Counted from the stretch's first letter, positions 12,113 through 24,549 are shown. The stretch: DNA of 56,159 nucleotides from Paramecium sonneborni (GCA_905182985.1 CAJJDN010000119.1:79834-135992), one strand, 5' to 3'. The notes: a model not told the origin generated them from the sequence alone. Numbers and translations: made by a program.

Positions 12113-14378
12113 ATGAGCAACACTAAAATTTTAGAATTACAAACAAAGTCTAAATTTAATGAAACACATATTGAAAATGTATTAGTAGGATTGAGATTAA
12201 GACCTACAGAGACAAATGATAAAATATGTAATATTATCAATGAAAAATCAGTCATAGTGAAAAAATCAAATGAGCGCTTTTCTTTTGATAATGTATAAAA
12301 ATATTCAATGAATTATAGGTATTTGATGAATCAGCATCTTCAAAGGATATTTTCACCAAAATGGTTTAACCAATTGTGTAAAAATGTCTTTAAGGATATA
12401 ATGGCTCTATTTGTGCTTATGGATAAACAAGTTCAGGAAAAACATACACTATGAAAGGTAGTAATAGAGAACCAGGACTTATATAATTATCAATTGATTA
12501 TCTGCTCTAATCGATAAATCAAGTTTAAATTTATAATAATTATTTAGATAACTGATATATATTGTAATTTGAAGATTTCATACATAGAAATTTATAATGA
12601 AAATATTTATGATCTCTTAATTAAAGATCTATAAGAAATGAAACCTAACACATCTAATGAATTTAAATGGGAAACAATTAATTCTTTAAATTAGTTTGAA
12701 GAAATTTTGTATTTAAAATTAATTTATTTTTTTAAGTAAATTAGGTGAAGAATAAAGACATTTTGGAGAAACTAAAATGAATGATAATTCTTCTAGATCT
12801 CATGTAGTATTATAAATTAGTATTGAAACAAGATAGAAATCTCCTCCTTTTATAATTCGTAACTCTCATCTTCATTTGGTTGATTTAGCAGGATCTGAAG
12901 GATTATCTAAGACTTAGGCTGAAGGTTTAAGAAGAAAAGAAGGATTCTTAATTAATAAAAGTTTATTAGCACTTTAAAATGTTGTATCTAAATTAAAAGA
13001 AAATAAAAAAGATTAATATGTCAATTTTAGAGATTCTAAATTAACTAAAATACTAAAACCAAGTTTAAATGGTAATTCTTTAACTGTTATGCTGTTAACT
13101 ATTAGTTAAAATAATGAAAATTATTTAGAATCTATTAATACTATGAGATTTGGAATGTCTGCAGGTGCATTAAAAAATACTGTCAATGTTAATGAAATTT
13201 AAGAATCTAACAATTTTTAAAATGAAGCATATAATGAAATGATTGAATAGATTGAAAACTATTCAACTTAATTATAAGAAACATAAACATAATTAGAATT
13301 TTATAAAAATTAAAGTTTGGAAGAATAAAATACAATTAAGTAAATTAAAGAATTAGTTATCGAAAAGAATATATTAATAGAGGAATAATTAAAAACTATT
13401 ACTGAATTAAATTTTGAAAAATAACGTCTCTAAGATTAAATTAATTAATTGCAAAGATGTAATTAAGAATTAATTTCTACATCAAATGAAAATTCTAATT
13501 ATTTGAATTATTTTAGAAATATTGTTGAAACTAAAGGAGTCTTAAATCCAAAACTAATGGTTGAATGTATAACTTAAACAGATAGTTGTGAAGCTGATTA
13601 ATAAATTAAAGTTTTGGAATAAGAAAATATTTCTCTGAAATAATAGGTTGAAGAAATGAAGAATAAATTTTCATATGAAATTTAAGATGTCAAAGATCTA
13701 GTATCAGGAATAAAAAAAAATAAAGAATTTACACCTGCAAAGAAATTAAAATTCTAATCAAATAAAGAATAGGATATTTAGAATGAAAATTAAAAAGAAA
13801 CAAAAACTTGGTTATAAAAAAGTCTTTAAAAAACTAATTAATATTTGGAAACATTGACTCTTTTAAGTAATATATTATAAAAAATATAATTAGCTACACT
13901 TTAAACTTAATTAATTGAATAAACAAAATAGAATATGATTTTACGTAATTTTTTAGATAAAAAAGAATAAGAATATACTGAATTGGAAAGGGCAAATTTT
14001 GTATTACATAAATCAATTTTTGATTTATAAGAAAAGTTAAGTGAAATTTAGAATGATGATAAAAAAGAGAAGTAATAAATGATTAAAACAAATATAGTGT
14101 ATGGAAAATGAATTCAGAAAAATCAAATAAATAAGAATCTTTGATAAAAAAAAGATAGAGACTATATTAAAGTCCTACTAAGGATGAACTTAAGAGAAAT
14201 TTATTTAGATAAGAATAAAGAAATCAGATTTATGAGAAAGAATTGAATAAATATATGAAGAATTTGGATTAAAGTATCATTTATTAAATTTATTGTAGTA
14301 TCAAAATAAAAATAAGAACTTTAATAATTTTCTCATCATTTATATATGGCTTGTATTGAGAACAATATTTAAATATGA
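12113..14378 (+). CDS. kinesin motor protein, N-terminal motor
   Basis: Six exons encode 711 residues; introns lie at 12293-12318, 12523-12547, 12709-12736, 14072-14097 and 14274-14298. The motor domain spans roughly residues 18-330. It has the P-loop GQTSSGKT near residue 95, switch I as NDNSSRSH near 196, switch II as VDLAGSE near 229, and the FRDSKLTKIL segment. A long coiled coil follows (about 340-640), then a basic tail. The order motor-neck-coil predicts a plus-end-directed motor. The N-terminal IENVLVGLRLRP start and compact motor recall the CENP-E/kinesin-7 group, but subfamily placement by eye is weak. Without the fourth intron the frame would stop early; splicing extends the tail. 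It ends 23 bp from the convergent CCDC81-like gene. Confidence 0.92.
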
Positions 14379-14401
14379 AATGTTTTGATTATATTTTTAA
14401 T

Positions 14402-15230
14402 TCATTTATTTAATGTTGGTAATTTGACTTTTTAATTTTGATTATAATTAGTTTATTCAGCAGTATTGAGATCTAATGACATAATTTTAAGAGCCATAGA
14501 CTTTTCATAATTATCTTAAACTTAATTTGGATTTGGTCTGGTGAGTAAATGATTTAGAGTACTTTTAGACCATTTTTCTTCTTAAGTAGTTCTCCAATGT
14601 TGAGATGTAGCCATGTCTGACTTACGCATCTACAAACAATTAGTGAGTTAATTACTTTTAATTCGTAATCAGTTTAATTCAATTTATTAATAAATGATTA
14701 TTCATATTTATATTTTAGATATTTGTTTAACACACTGATTTTAATAAAACCGAAATCAATATGTAAATCATGTCCAAGTCTAGTTAAATCTTAAATAGCT
14801 TTAATCAAAAAGTAATGAATTGATTAAACAACATCTTTACCTAAATAACTAGTATAATCAAAGCTGATAATTATTACCATTATGCAGCAATTGGTCCTGT
14901 ATTACAAAAATTCATTCCAAATCCCTTTTAATAAATTGAATGTAACTCTAAGGTTTAGTTACTTCTTCTTTTCCAGGATATCTCTATAAGAAATATTTAA
15001 ATTAATTATCAGGAATAAAGCATGGACTAAATTATATAACAAAAATACCTAATTGTATGAATATGTTTACGATCTGCTCTTTAGATATTTAAATCTTCAG
15101 TCATTTTAAAACCAGAATGTTATAATGGTTTAACGTAATCTGAGATAACTTCCATTGTAAATGCTCCAAATTCTTTTAGATTAACACCCTTTTAAGAGTA
15201 TTAAATTATTTTTACATTTCCATTAAACAT
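14402..15230 (-). CDS. CCDC81-like protein, one-base frameshift
   Basis: The minus strand carries two HU-like domains typical of the CCDC81 family, which is linked to centrosomes and cilia. The first domain contains KGVNLKEFGAFTMEV and RADRKHIHTI. The second contains HDLHIDFGFIKISV and is followed by a polar tail. Introns are at 15027-15048 (22 nt), 14849-14877 (29) and 14630-14655 (26). Between the PGKEEVTKPQS segment and the following HSIYQKGFGMNF the frame shifts by one base near 14941-14947. One extra base there would restore a family-like join. The N-terminus is uncertain: the ATG at 15230 starts inside the first domain, and an upstream TGA blocks extension without another intron. The gene is either disabled or affected by a sequencing error. 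Confidence 0.7.
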
Positions 15231-15393
15231 TTTCTCTTTGATGTTGTTATATCAAATTTAACATAAAATACTTGTATTAAAATGCTAATTTTTAAATAAA
15301 ATAAAAAAATAATTAAAAATTGATTATCTGTATATTCAGCAGTAACCTTAATAACAATATGAAACTAGAAGAACTAAAGATTAGAAATTACTT

Positions 15394-15859
15394 ATGCTTT
15401 CGGTTCTAATGGTTTGTATGATGGAACAGTTCTTGGTTATGATTCTTAGTGTTTTCCAGGATAATTATTCTGATGACTAAGAATCCTAATTATATTTATG
15501 TTAAAAGAATTTACCAATTATAGATATCATCTAAATTCATGAAAAAAAAAATTAATATTATTTAACAAAATTGAATTAAAAAGATTAATAGTTAAAATCA
15601 AAATCTCAAAAGATGATTTAGTAAATTAATTTAGTTTTAAAATTAATGGACTATTATAAAGGCAGACTTATAGATTAATAAAAAGGTATATATTTGACAA
15701 AGATGTTATCAAAATAATTATTAGAAAAAAAATCAACATTATTCAAGTTTTTAGAGAGATGATGTGATCAGATCAAATCATTATAAAATGATTCGCTAAA
15801 AAGAATTGAAATAACGTTAAGTAATATATAAATCACATTGGAAATGTTATGTAAGATGA
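15394..15859 (+). CDS. small coiled-coil protein, start uncertain
   Basis: A plus-strand frame with one 25-nt intron (15747-15771) reads into a helical, Lys/Gln-rich protein ending in a basic, aromatic tail (KSHWKCYVR then TGA). The middle (KMIQQINLVLKLMDYYKGRL) looks like a genuine coiled-coil exon. Its beginning is unclear. Between 15390 and 15465 a different frame also reads plausibly (AFGSNGLYDGTVLGYDSQ), so a first exon and an intron may be missed. An ATG at 15359 is another candidate start. If the intron is not used, the frame stops at 15762 but then continues open past that TGA. No family was recognised. Confidence 0.5.
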
Positions 15860-16018
15860 AATGAAATGAATACATATAAATACTTCTTTTAGTATAAACA
15901 ATTATCAAATTATTATTATTTTAATTATTTTTTTATGTGTAGAATATTAAATAAGAATTTCTAATACTTTTATTTGATAAATAATTGAAACTATTTTGAG
16001 AAATGAAAATCTTTTTGG

Positions 16019-16232
16019 TCATCCTTTCCTATGAATATTTTATTCTTATGCCATTTCCATTTTTTCTTTCTCACTATCATTTTAATTTATAAAAACATTA
16101 GGATCTAATTTCAGATTGAATATCAAATGGTAATCTTAAAATGGTATTGCTTTATTCTCCTTCTTGTTTCCATTTTCAATTTATGTTCACTATAAATAAT
16201 ATATAATTTATCCTTAAAATAATGATGATTTC
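16019..16232 (-). pseudogene. out-of-frame C-terminal remnant of the armadillo-like gene
   Basis: Immediately after the stop of the armadillo-like gene the minus strand still reads as protein, but in two successive frames. First comes a segment with HHYFKDKLYIIYSEHKLKME. After a one-base slip near 16160 (GAATAAAGC) follows a segment with PFQDYHLIFNLKLDPNVF, which ends at TGA 16019-16021. The composition is clearly coding-like. The simplest reading is that the original protein continued about 70 residues further and the frame has since been broken. No GT...AG intron explains the shifts. Confidence 0.45.
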
Positions 16233-17621
16233 TCATTTATATATTATATTTAAAAAATCTTATATTTTATCACTAATTTTTTCATCATAAAATTTATTTT
16301 TCCACAATATTTGCTCAACAGGCTTAGCTATAATACTCTAATTATATTATATTAAATAAGGTACTTATCTAAATAGTTTTGTAAATTCATAAGATTATGA
16401 GTAAGCAATTTGTATGATTGAATTAATAGCATTATTATAAACTTCTTATAATTCAAATTTATTTAATAATTATCCCAACATCTTTATAAATGAGGTTTTC
16501 TAAATTAGATATAAATAAAACAATTCATTAGAGTATCTTTCAATTAAAAAGACTAGCATTTGACTAATTAATTTTAAATCATCTTATCCTAAATTTTGTT
16601 CATCCAAAGAAAGAATATTTAAAAAAAGTTATGAGTCAATAAGTTTATGGATAATATTATCAGTTCTATAAAAGCATATCAAGATTGTAAGATATATAAA
16701 TGTAGTTTTAAAAGATTGATCTTCTTCAAATAATTTATTAAATTTTGAAAGTAAATTATTTTGAATTAATTAAGATGTACCATCCTCAGATTCTTCAATG
16801 ATATGACTAATAATATTGATTGATTTAGGTATGTTGTTTATTAATAAATCAATAAATCCTGGAATGATAAGTAAATAATTGATAGCACCTTTCCTATTAG
16901 TTTTACAATTACACATACATTCTATAACTAATAGAATAACTAGATTTTTATCATATTATAATAACTTAAAACAAGGAAATACAAGATTTTTAAACTATTT
17001 ATAATGAATATATAATATTACATAAAGTGATGGTTACAAATGATATTTACATAATTATTTGATAATGAAATACCATTCTTCAAATTCTTGTAATTCAAGA
17101 CTTATATCCAATAAATATTAAATAATATGATATTATTCTATAAGTGAATCTAATTCATTCATTTAAACAATCCTTGATAATAGTGTAATAAATAATTAAA
17201 CTATATCATTACTTTAAAATTCCAATATTTGATTCAACAATTAAGGACATAAACATTCAGGTAAACAAATTTTTTAGAATATTTGTAAAATCATAATAAA
17301 TTGTTCTTCATCACAAGACTATGAAATATCTTTAAGAAAATTGATTGTATTCAAAGATTTCAAATTTTCACATAACTCAGAATCGGCATAATGAATTAAT
17401 TTTTTTAGGTAATCTTTACTTTGTTGGAATTCTCTACGATTATAACACTCTAATGAAAATTAAGCAAGCAATTCAAGGTCCTTGAAATTACTCCAACTTC
17501 TAAACCTTGTTATGCACTAAAATTGCTCTTTTTTATTAAAGAATGGTTTAATTTCTTTGGCGACGAATTTCAACTGAAAATTAGTTTCTTTTTTCATAAA
17601 GCCATTAAATGGTAGGAACAT
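16233..17621 (-). CDS. armadillo/HEAT-like helical repeat protein
   Basis: An intronless frame of 462 residues begins at the ATG at 17619-17621, 28 bp after the NFS1 stop. It is all-helical, with repeating Leu/Ile patterns of about 40 residues, and opens with a short basic segment. The overall feel is of a divergent importin-alpha or other armadillo protein that binds partners along a superhelix. The specific family cannot be confirmed by eye. The ORF stops at 16233-16235, but coding-like sequence continues out of frame to 16019, so this stop may not be the ancestral end. It is the last of three tightly packed minus-strand genes. Confidence 0.75.
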
Positions 17622-17649
17622 CTTTAAACATTTATATTAATTAATATAT

Positions 17650-18944
17650 TCAATGTGGTTAAGTCCATTCAATTTTATTAATATCAATTCCATCTTAATG
17701 CATTTCCCATAAAGGAGACATTTCCCTCAATTTTTTAACAGCTTAACTCAATTAATAAATTAAAAAATCAATTTCTTTTTCCGTAGTAAATCGTCTATAA
17801 ATATATATATATATAATAATTAAAATACCCAATACCAATTCTTAAACTAGTATGAGCCATATCTTCTTAAACTCCTAATGCTCTTAAAACATACGAAGGT
17901 TCCAAAGAAGCAGATGTACAAGCAGATCCAGATGACACAGCTACTTATTTGATTGCCATTATTAAAGATTCACCTTCAACAAATGCAAATGAAACATTTA
18001 AATTTCCTTTGTAACGATGTTCTAATGATCCATTTATTTATATTTAAGGAATCTTTTCTTTTATTCCTATTATAAGTTTATTGTATAATTTATCAATATG
18101 CTATATATCATATGATAATTCATTCTATGCAATCTCAGCAGCCTTACCAAATCCCACACATAAATGAGGTGCCAAAGTACCACTTCTTAAACCTCTTTCT
18201 TAACCTCCTCCATGAATTATTTATTATAATCTAACTCTAGGTTTTCTTCTAACATATAATGCTCCTATCCCTTTTGGTCCATAAATTTTATGACCTGAAA
18301 TACTACCTAAATCTATATCTAAATCTTAAACATCAACTGGTATTTTTGCAATTCCCTATGCCATATCAGAATGAACATACACTCCATGTTCATGACATAT
18401 TTTGCTTATTTCTTTTAAGTTTTAAATTACTCCAATTTCATTATTTACAAGCATTACACTTACACATAATGTATTTGATTTTATTGATTCTTATAATTAT
18501 TTCAATGAAATCAAACCATTACAATCAACTGGTAAATATGTTACTTCTACTCCTTTATCCTCTAAATATCTACAAGTATCTAAAACACATTTATGCTCAG
18601 TTTATGTGGTAATTATATGATTCTTCTATTTTCCATAAAATCCATATAAACCCTTTAATGCAGCATTGTTACTTTCTGTGGCACCTGAAGTAAAAATGAT
18701 ACTTTAAGGTTAAGTATTAATTAAACTAGCTATCTATTCAATAAATTATAAATCTTACTTAAGCTCGTGCTTTTTCCACTGCCTTTTCAGTTTCCCATCC
18801 ATATGAATGTGTTTTACTGTGAGGATTTCCAAATTGATTTGTTAGATAGGGTAACATAGCATCCAAAACTCTATAATCTGTAGGAGTTGTTGCTTAAAAA
18901 TCAAGATAAGTAGGCCTTGAAAATCTATATATAATTTTTCTCAT
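17650..18944 (-). CDS. NFS1: cysteine desulfurase NFS1 (complete copy)
   Basis: NFS1 removes sulfur from cysteine with pyridoxal phosphate to supply iron-sulfur cluster assembly in mitochondria. This copy encodes 411 residues with introns at 18734-18758 (25 nt) and 17795-17828 (34). Diagnostic stretches are [37 protein letters not shown], the PLP-lysine motif [10 protein letters not shown] (Lys near 209), the catalytic loop [20 protein letters not shown] (Cys near 334), and the family-typical C-terminus REMSPLWEM...WTQPH. The second residue of the usual HSDAAQ/HSDTAQ motif is Met here (HSDMAQ). The N-terminus is short and basic, as expected for import. It sits 24 bp downstream of the coiled-coil gene. 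Part of the gene is duplicated at 19220-20094. Confidence 0.96.
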
Positions 18945-19218
18945 TTATTTATATATGTAGATTTATCATCATGTAATAAACAATTTAGATTACTATTATT
19001 TTGGAGTGCTATACAAATATTTCATTTCAGAAGTATTTGTAATTGGAACTTTGTCTTATTCCAATTTAAATAAGAGATCTCTTTTTTGTCTTTCCATATC
19101 TTCTATAACTTTTAATCTTCTCTTTTAGATTTCCAATTTATTTTAACTATTATAAGATTAATATAATACATTTAATCTTATAAGCGTTAATCTCTTTAAG
19201 TTATTTTCTATTCTAAAG
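18070..19218 (+). repeat. exact direct repeat A, copy 1 (1149 bp)
   Basis: Base-for-base identical to 19220-20368 as far as I can compare. It ends at the single N at 19219 and contains most of NFS1 plus the 3' end of the neighbouring coiled-coil gene. This is most likely the overlapping end of a contig. Confidence 0.95.
18969..19218 (-). pseudogene. duplicated 3' fragment of coiled-coil gene
   Basis: A copy of the last exons of the coiled-coil gene (complete version at 20119-22823), ending at TGA 18969-18971 and cut by the N at 19219. It includes the 23-nt final intron (19147-19169). It lies 24 bp from the NFS1 start, which shows the true gene order. It is almost certainly an assembly duplicate rather than a biological fragment. 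Confidence 0.85.
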
Positions 19219-19219
19219 N
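19219..19219. other. assembly join (single N)
   Basis: A single N separates two exact 1149-bp copies. The flanks match a contig overlap that was not collapsed during scaffolding. Confidence 0.9.
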
Positions 19220-20094
19220 TTATAAGTTTATTGTATAATTTATCAATATGCTATATATCATATGATAATTCATTCTATGCAATCTCAGCAGCCTTACCAA
19301 ATCCCACACATAAATGAGGTGCCAAAGTACCACTTCTTAAACCTCTTTCTTAACCTCCTCCATGAATTATTTATTATAATCTAACTCTAGGTTTTCTTCT
19401 AACATATAATGCTCCTATCCCTTTTGGTCCATAAATTTTATGACCTGAAATACTACCTAAATCTATATCTAAATCTTAAACATCAACTGGTATTTTTGCA
19501 ATTCCCTATGCCATATCAGAATGAACATACACTCCATGTTCATGACATATTTTGCTTATTTCTTTTAAGTTTTAAATTACTCCAATTTCATTATTTACAA
19601 GCATTACACTTACACATAATGTATTTGATTTTATTGATTCTTATAATTATTTCAATGAAATCAAACCATTACAATCAACTGGTAAATATGTTACTTCTAC
19701 TCCTTTATCCTCTAAATATCTACAAGTATCTAAAACACATTTATGCTCAGTTTATGTGGTAATTATATGATTCTTCTATTTTCCATAAAATCCATATAAA
19801 CCCTTTAATGCAGCATTGTTACTTTCTGTGGCACCTGAAGTAAAAATGATACTTTAAGGTTAAGTATTAATTAAACTAGCTATCTATTCAATAAATTATA
19901 AATCTTACTTAAGCTCGTGCTTTTTCCACTGCCTTTTCAGTTTCCCATCCATATGAATGTGTTTTACTGTGAGGATTTCCAAATTGATTTGTTAGATAGG
20001 GTAACATAGCATCCAAAACTCTATAATCTGTAGGAGTTGTTGCTTAAAAATCAAGATAAGTAGGCCTTGAAAATCTATATATAATTTTTCTCAT
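19220..20094 (-). pseudogene. NFS1: duplicated 5' part of NFS1, truncated at the join
   Basis: Identical to the first two thirds of the NFS1 gene, including its first 25-nt intron (19884-19908). It starts at ATG 20092-20094 and runs into the N before the catalytic cysteine region. There is not a single difference from the complete copy. I treat it as an assembly artefact, not a paralogue. Confidence 0.9.
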
Positions 20095-20368
20095 TTATTT
20101 ATATATGTAGATTTATCATCATGTAATAAACAATTTAGATTACTATTATTTTGGAGTGCTATACAAATATTTCATTTCAGAAGTATTTGTAATTGGAACT
20201 TTGTCTTATTCCAATTTAAATAAGAGATCTCTTTTTTGTCTTTCCATATCTTCTATAACTTTTAATCTTCTCTTTTAGATTTCCAATTTATTTTAACTAT
20301 TATAAGATTAATATAATACATTTAATCTTATAAGCGTTAATCTCTTTAAGTTATTTTCTATTCTAAAG
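19220..20368 (+). repeat. exact direct repeat A, copy 2 (1149 bp)
   Basis: Second copy of 18070-19218, starting right after the N. From 20369 the sequence continues into the body of the coiled-coil gene, so this copy belongs to the right-hand contig. Confidence 0.95.
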
Positions 20369-22823
20369 ATGAAAAATAAGATTGTTTCAATTAATCAGCC
20401 TTATAAACTTAGTTTTATTAACTTTACCATTTTTGATTTAATCTTTACAATTTCAATTATAATTCTAATTAGTTATTTTATTACACTAATTAAAATGTTT
20501 TTTCTTTTTCTAATTATTTGTTTAAAATATTAATAGATTTATTTCTATAAATATTCTCTGATTTAGCACGAGCTTCATTTCTTTTTTGATTTATTTCCTA
20601 TTCCTATAGATAATTCATTTATAACTATTGTAATCTTTTCTTTTCAATTAAATTGATTTTGTCTTAAAAGTAATTCATCTTATTTTGTAATTTTGTTAAT
20701 TTATTTTAATAAATCTAATAAGATCGATTTTTAATGCTTTCTTAATGTTCAAAACTTTGTTGAGCTTTCTAAGTAATTTGATCAATCTATGATAATTTTT
20801 ATTAATTGATTTATTTAATCTTATTTTCATATTTTTTAAGTTTCATTTAACAAATCTAAATTTAACAAAGTTTTTACTTCTTAAATTCTTTTCATTTATT
20901 ATTAATAATTAGAATATACGTTTTAATGATGTGATTGAGTAATTTGCATAGAAGAATTTAAAGTCTATTATTTCTAATTAATGAAATCATTCAAATATTT
21001 TTCTTTTTTCTCTTATTTTTCTAAATAGCGCATATTAAGTGTTCTTAAATTATTGTCTAATTAATTCATTAATTCATCTGTTTTTCTTTTAAATTCTTCA
21101 TATTTAATCTTTTATTGTATTTCAAATAACTTTTATTGAATATCTTTTTCATGCTCTTTCTATTCTAATTACCATAATTGATTTGCTGCTTGTTTTTTAT
21201 CTTTCTTTTATTTCTATGATTCTTATAATTGCTTTAACTTCTCTTATTAAATTTTCAATTATTCATTTTGATATCTTGATGATAATATCTATTTGAATGA
21301 ATAAGTACTTATTCATGCATACTTCTATCTTTTTCTTCCAGTTGCAAATTTCGATCAAAGACATTATTAAGTTTTTACTCATATGCTTGTCTCTATTTCA
21401 TAAGCAACTCTTCATGCTTTACAAATACTTCCATCTATTTATTCTATGAAGAGTTAAGATAAAAAACTGTACAAATTTCTCAATCATCCTATCTGGTTAT
21501 GGAGCATTCATTATATATATTTAATTTATATCATATTTTATCTATTCTTTGAATAACTTTCTATAACTGAGCAACTGAATCATCTTAAACCATCTTATTT
21601 TGCAATTCATTAATACAAAAATGAACCAAATTCAATGAAGATTGTATTTACAATTTGTTAAATTCACATAAAAGTAATCTTATTTTATCTTTCTCAGATG
21701 TTCCTATAAGTATTTCTCTTAAAGAACTTTCCCAATTCTATATTTTCTTTTCCAATATCTCTATGAATTATCTTAATAATATAGTAAACTATTTTGAACC
21801 TTCACTATCATCTAATTTTGTTTATACAAAATTCTCATATTTCTAATCTTCTAATATTTACTCACCTTTTTCAATCCCCTTTTATTAAAATTTTCTATCA
21901 TAAAATTTAAATAAATACTTTTGATCAATTAATTATTATATTGAAAATTCCTATTTTTATGGTTCAGATTAAATTTTCTAATAAATTTAAATAAATGATT
22001 CTTCTTCTTCCTCCTCAAATTAAAATATATTTGAACAATCATTAATATCCTATAATATAGGTACTACATTCTTTAATTACTCTTTTACTATATCTAAATA
22101 CTTCATTATCACTTAATGAAATTATTAAGACTCTTAAAATTATTTAAATAATGATTATGTATTTTCTCTAATCATTTTATTCTCCTCATCATAATATCCT
22201 ATATATTAAAACAAGATAGAATTCATATTTGTACTCAAAATAAGATTATTGAGTGAAACTAAAAACTCTTTTGATGTCTCAGATATTCTCTCCAATAAAC
22301 CTTAACAAAAATATGCATATTTAGTTATCAATTTCAAACTCTCTATTACCTAACTTTATTTAATCTTCATTAACTCTTCTTAATCATTCCCTATCACTTA
22401 TGATAACTATCCTTTTTGAACCTCAAAAAGTAATGAAGACTAAAATTATTATAATTTATTCTAATGTTAATTTACTTCTATTAATTTTGAAGAATTTAGA
22501 GGTTGATCCATATTTAATTTACTTGGTTTCTATTAACAAGTCGATGCTGTTGTTAATATATGCTTCAACATTTATAAATCTGTTATTAATTCATGTGTTA
22601 AATAATTTGGTACCTTTGGATATTTATTCTCAGGTAACACTTAATTTAATAAATCCATATAATTCGGTATTTCTGGAAATGGATTAGAAACCTTTTCAAT
22701 TGGTTTTAACTAAGAATTTTAAACTTCTTCCTTCCCCTTCTCCTTCTCAATTGCTTAAGTATACATCTAATTTATTTTTTCTTAATCATTATTTTTCTCT
22801 AATTTTGATTCTTTTCCTCCCAT
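20119..22823 (-). CDS. coiled-coil protein, unknown
   Basis: Six exons give 864 residues starting at ATG 22821-22823. Introns: 21542-21557 (16 nt, tentative), 21444-21472 (29), 21289-21308 (20), 20856-20877 (22) and 20297-20319 (23). The N-terminal 40 residues are charged. Residues to about 400 are helical and mixed, and the rest is Gln/Lys/Glu-rich coiled coil with an EKEHEKDIQQKLFEIQ-like heptad style. The C-terminal stretch before the stop is Ser/Pro containing. No family was recognised; cytoskeletal or basal-body structure is a reasonable guess. The tentative 16-nt intron could instead be a one-base insertion in the run RIDKI-DINQIY. The 3' end is repeated at 18969-19218. It is divergent from APC5 over 188 bp. 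Confidence 0.8.
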
Positions 22824-23011
22824 TTATTATAATATAATAAATATAAACTCATTAGATATATATATAAATAATATATTAATTACAATTTCTATGACATATA
22901 AGTCAATATGACAATCATAAAATATATATAAATTCTTTTTATTACTAACAAAATAATATACCTTCATATATATTATTAGTTAGATTAAATATTTTAAATT
23001 TGAAAATATTA

Positions 23012-24548
23012 ATGAACAACAACCTCATTATATTGATACTACTATTACGTAAACCTAGTCATTCAATTTATGATCTCTTAACTGAGTATTTAAAAGTAGC
23101 ATTAAGTTTATATTTAATAAGATTCATGATGTTATGGAAATGGTTAATAATCCAAAACTATAAATTACAATTCTAAGTCAAGTTGACCCTGAACTGTTAT
23201 AAATTAATTCTATGAATAAGTTTCATAAAATAATAGGAGAAAGTAATAATTAAATTTTTAATGCAGCACTTCGTGAAAAATAATAATAAAAAACTCCAGA
23301 AGGAAGTGTTGTTGATTTATTTTTTAGAAATATGCTACTACTTTTTAATTAAATGGATTTCAATCAACTGTTAAAATCTTGGAGAGATTTCAAAGAAGGT
23401 TCAGACAATCATTTATAAAATAATCCATTCTTAACAGATTCATACATTGAATTCTTACTTACTAAACTATAAAGTAATATTATTAATCCACTTCATAGCA
23501 AGTTCAAGTTATGTAAATTTAGAAGAATTAAAATAAATAATAGAATAACCAAATTTGAATGAGAATTGTAAAGTAAATTTTCTTAAAGCACTTTTATATG
23601 CCTTACTAAGATATCCATTTAGAGCAACAAAATTTTCTCGTAAATACTATGATATGACATTAAATGCACTTGTTCCTAAAAAAGTAAATCATTGCATCAT
23701 GAATTCAATATTTCTCAACTTGAAAATGAACTTCTATGATGAAGCATTAAATAGTTTATCAGAAGGTCTGAGATTATCTTAGACAGTATCAGATGAACAA
23801 AGTATCAATCTTTGCTTACTTAATCTCTTTGAAATTGCTTATCGTAATAATTATTAAAAATAAGTAAAATTAACTCAATATTAATAGGCTACCCTTTTAT
23901 TAGAATATGCTGTAAATCATGCTTAATAATTGAGTCCATAACATAAACTATAGAGTGCTTTAATTTATGGATCATAAATCAGATATAAATAAATTAATTA
24001 TTCATTATTGAAAAAGAAACACATCAATTGGAAGGATATTATACATTAAAGTTTAAAATAAATTTTACAATCTCATACTCCAGATATTGAATAATCTATT
24101 ACTGCATATTAATTGGTATGTGCTAATAACTATGGCAATTCAACCATGATTCAAAATGCACTAGATTAATTGTAACAATTTGATTAAAATGATTAAACTC
24201 TATCACTTCAATTAGAAGCTTTGAGTAATATTGCTTTACATCAACCATTATACACATTATCATAATTCTAATAATGTTTTGAAACAACATATAATTTAAG
24301 TGAACAATCCATCCTAGTCATTTTAAATATATGTTTGGAGTACTTTTATATTATTAATGAACCTATGTCTGTTAAGTACATAAAACAGATAATGGTTTAA
24401 TTATTGTAAATGAATCCAGATCCATACATTTCTGAATGTTTGGAAATGGTACTTATTAAAAGTATGATTTTCATATCATGAGATCCTAAGCTTAGAGTGA
24501 AGAAATTATTAAAGGAAGGAGAGAATGATTTAGAAATTATTAAGCTTT
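23012..24548 (+). CDS. APC5: anaphase-promoting complex subunit 5-like, 5' part
   Basis: APC5 is a TPR scaffold subunit of the anaphase-promoting complex, the ubiquitin ligase that drives mitotic exit. Exons start at ATG 23012; introns are at 23096-23121 (26 nt), 23474-23498 (25) and 24462-24482 (21). The N-terminal hydrophobic helix, the FFRNMLLLFNQMDFNQLL segment and the TPR-like run NLKMNFYDEALNSLSEGLRL (about residue 215) followed by LLNLFEIAY match the known layout of APC5. Joined to 25600-26092 (skipping the repeated segment) the gene totals 643 residues with a perfect frame. The frame is interrupted only by the N at 24549. The assignment rests on pattern similarity and is moderately secure. 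Confidence 0.65.
23499..24548 (+). repeat. exact direct repeat B, copy 1 (1050 bp)
   Basis: Identical to 24550-25599. It ends at the N at 24549, inside an APC5 exon, and is interpreted as an unmerged contig end. Confidence 0.95.
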
Positions 24549-24549
24549 N
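24549..24549. other. assembly join (single N)
   Basis: A single N within a coding exon, flanked by exact 1050-bp copies. It is the same kind of join as at 19219. Confidence 0.9.

Noticed and set aside
19220..20094. A second NFS1 gene in tandem
   Set aside because: It is identical to the complete copy over its whole length, stops at an N and repeats non-genic borders, so an assembly duplicate explains it better.
16600..22800. Minus-strand trio as a bacterial-style operon or horizontally acquired block
   Set aside because: All three genes use the reassigned code; NFS1 and the coiled-coil gene have typical tiny introns, and spacing this tight occurs across the whole window.
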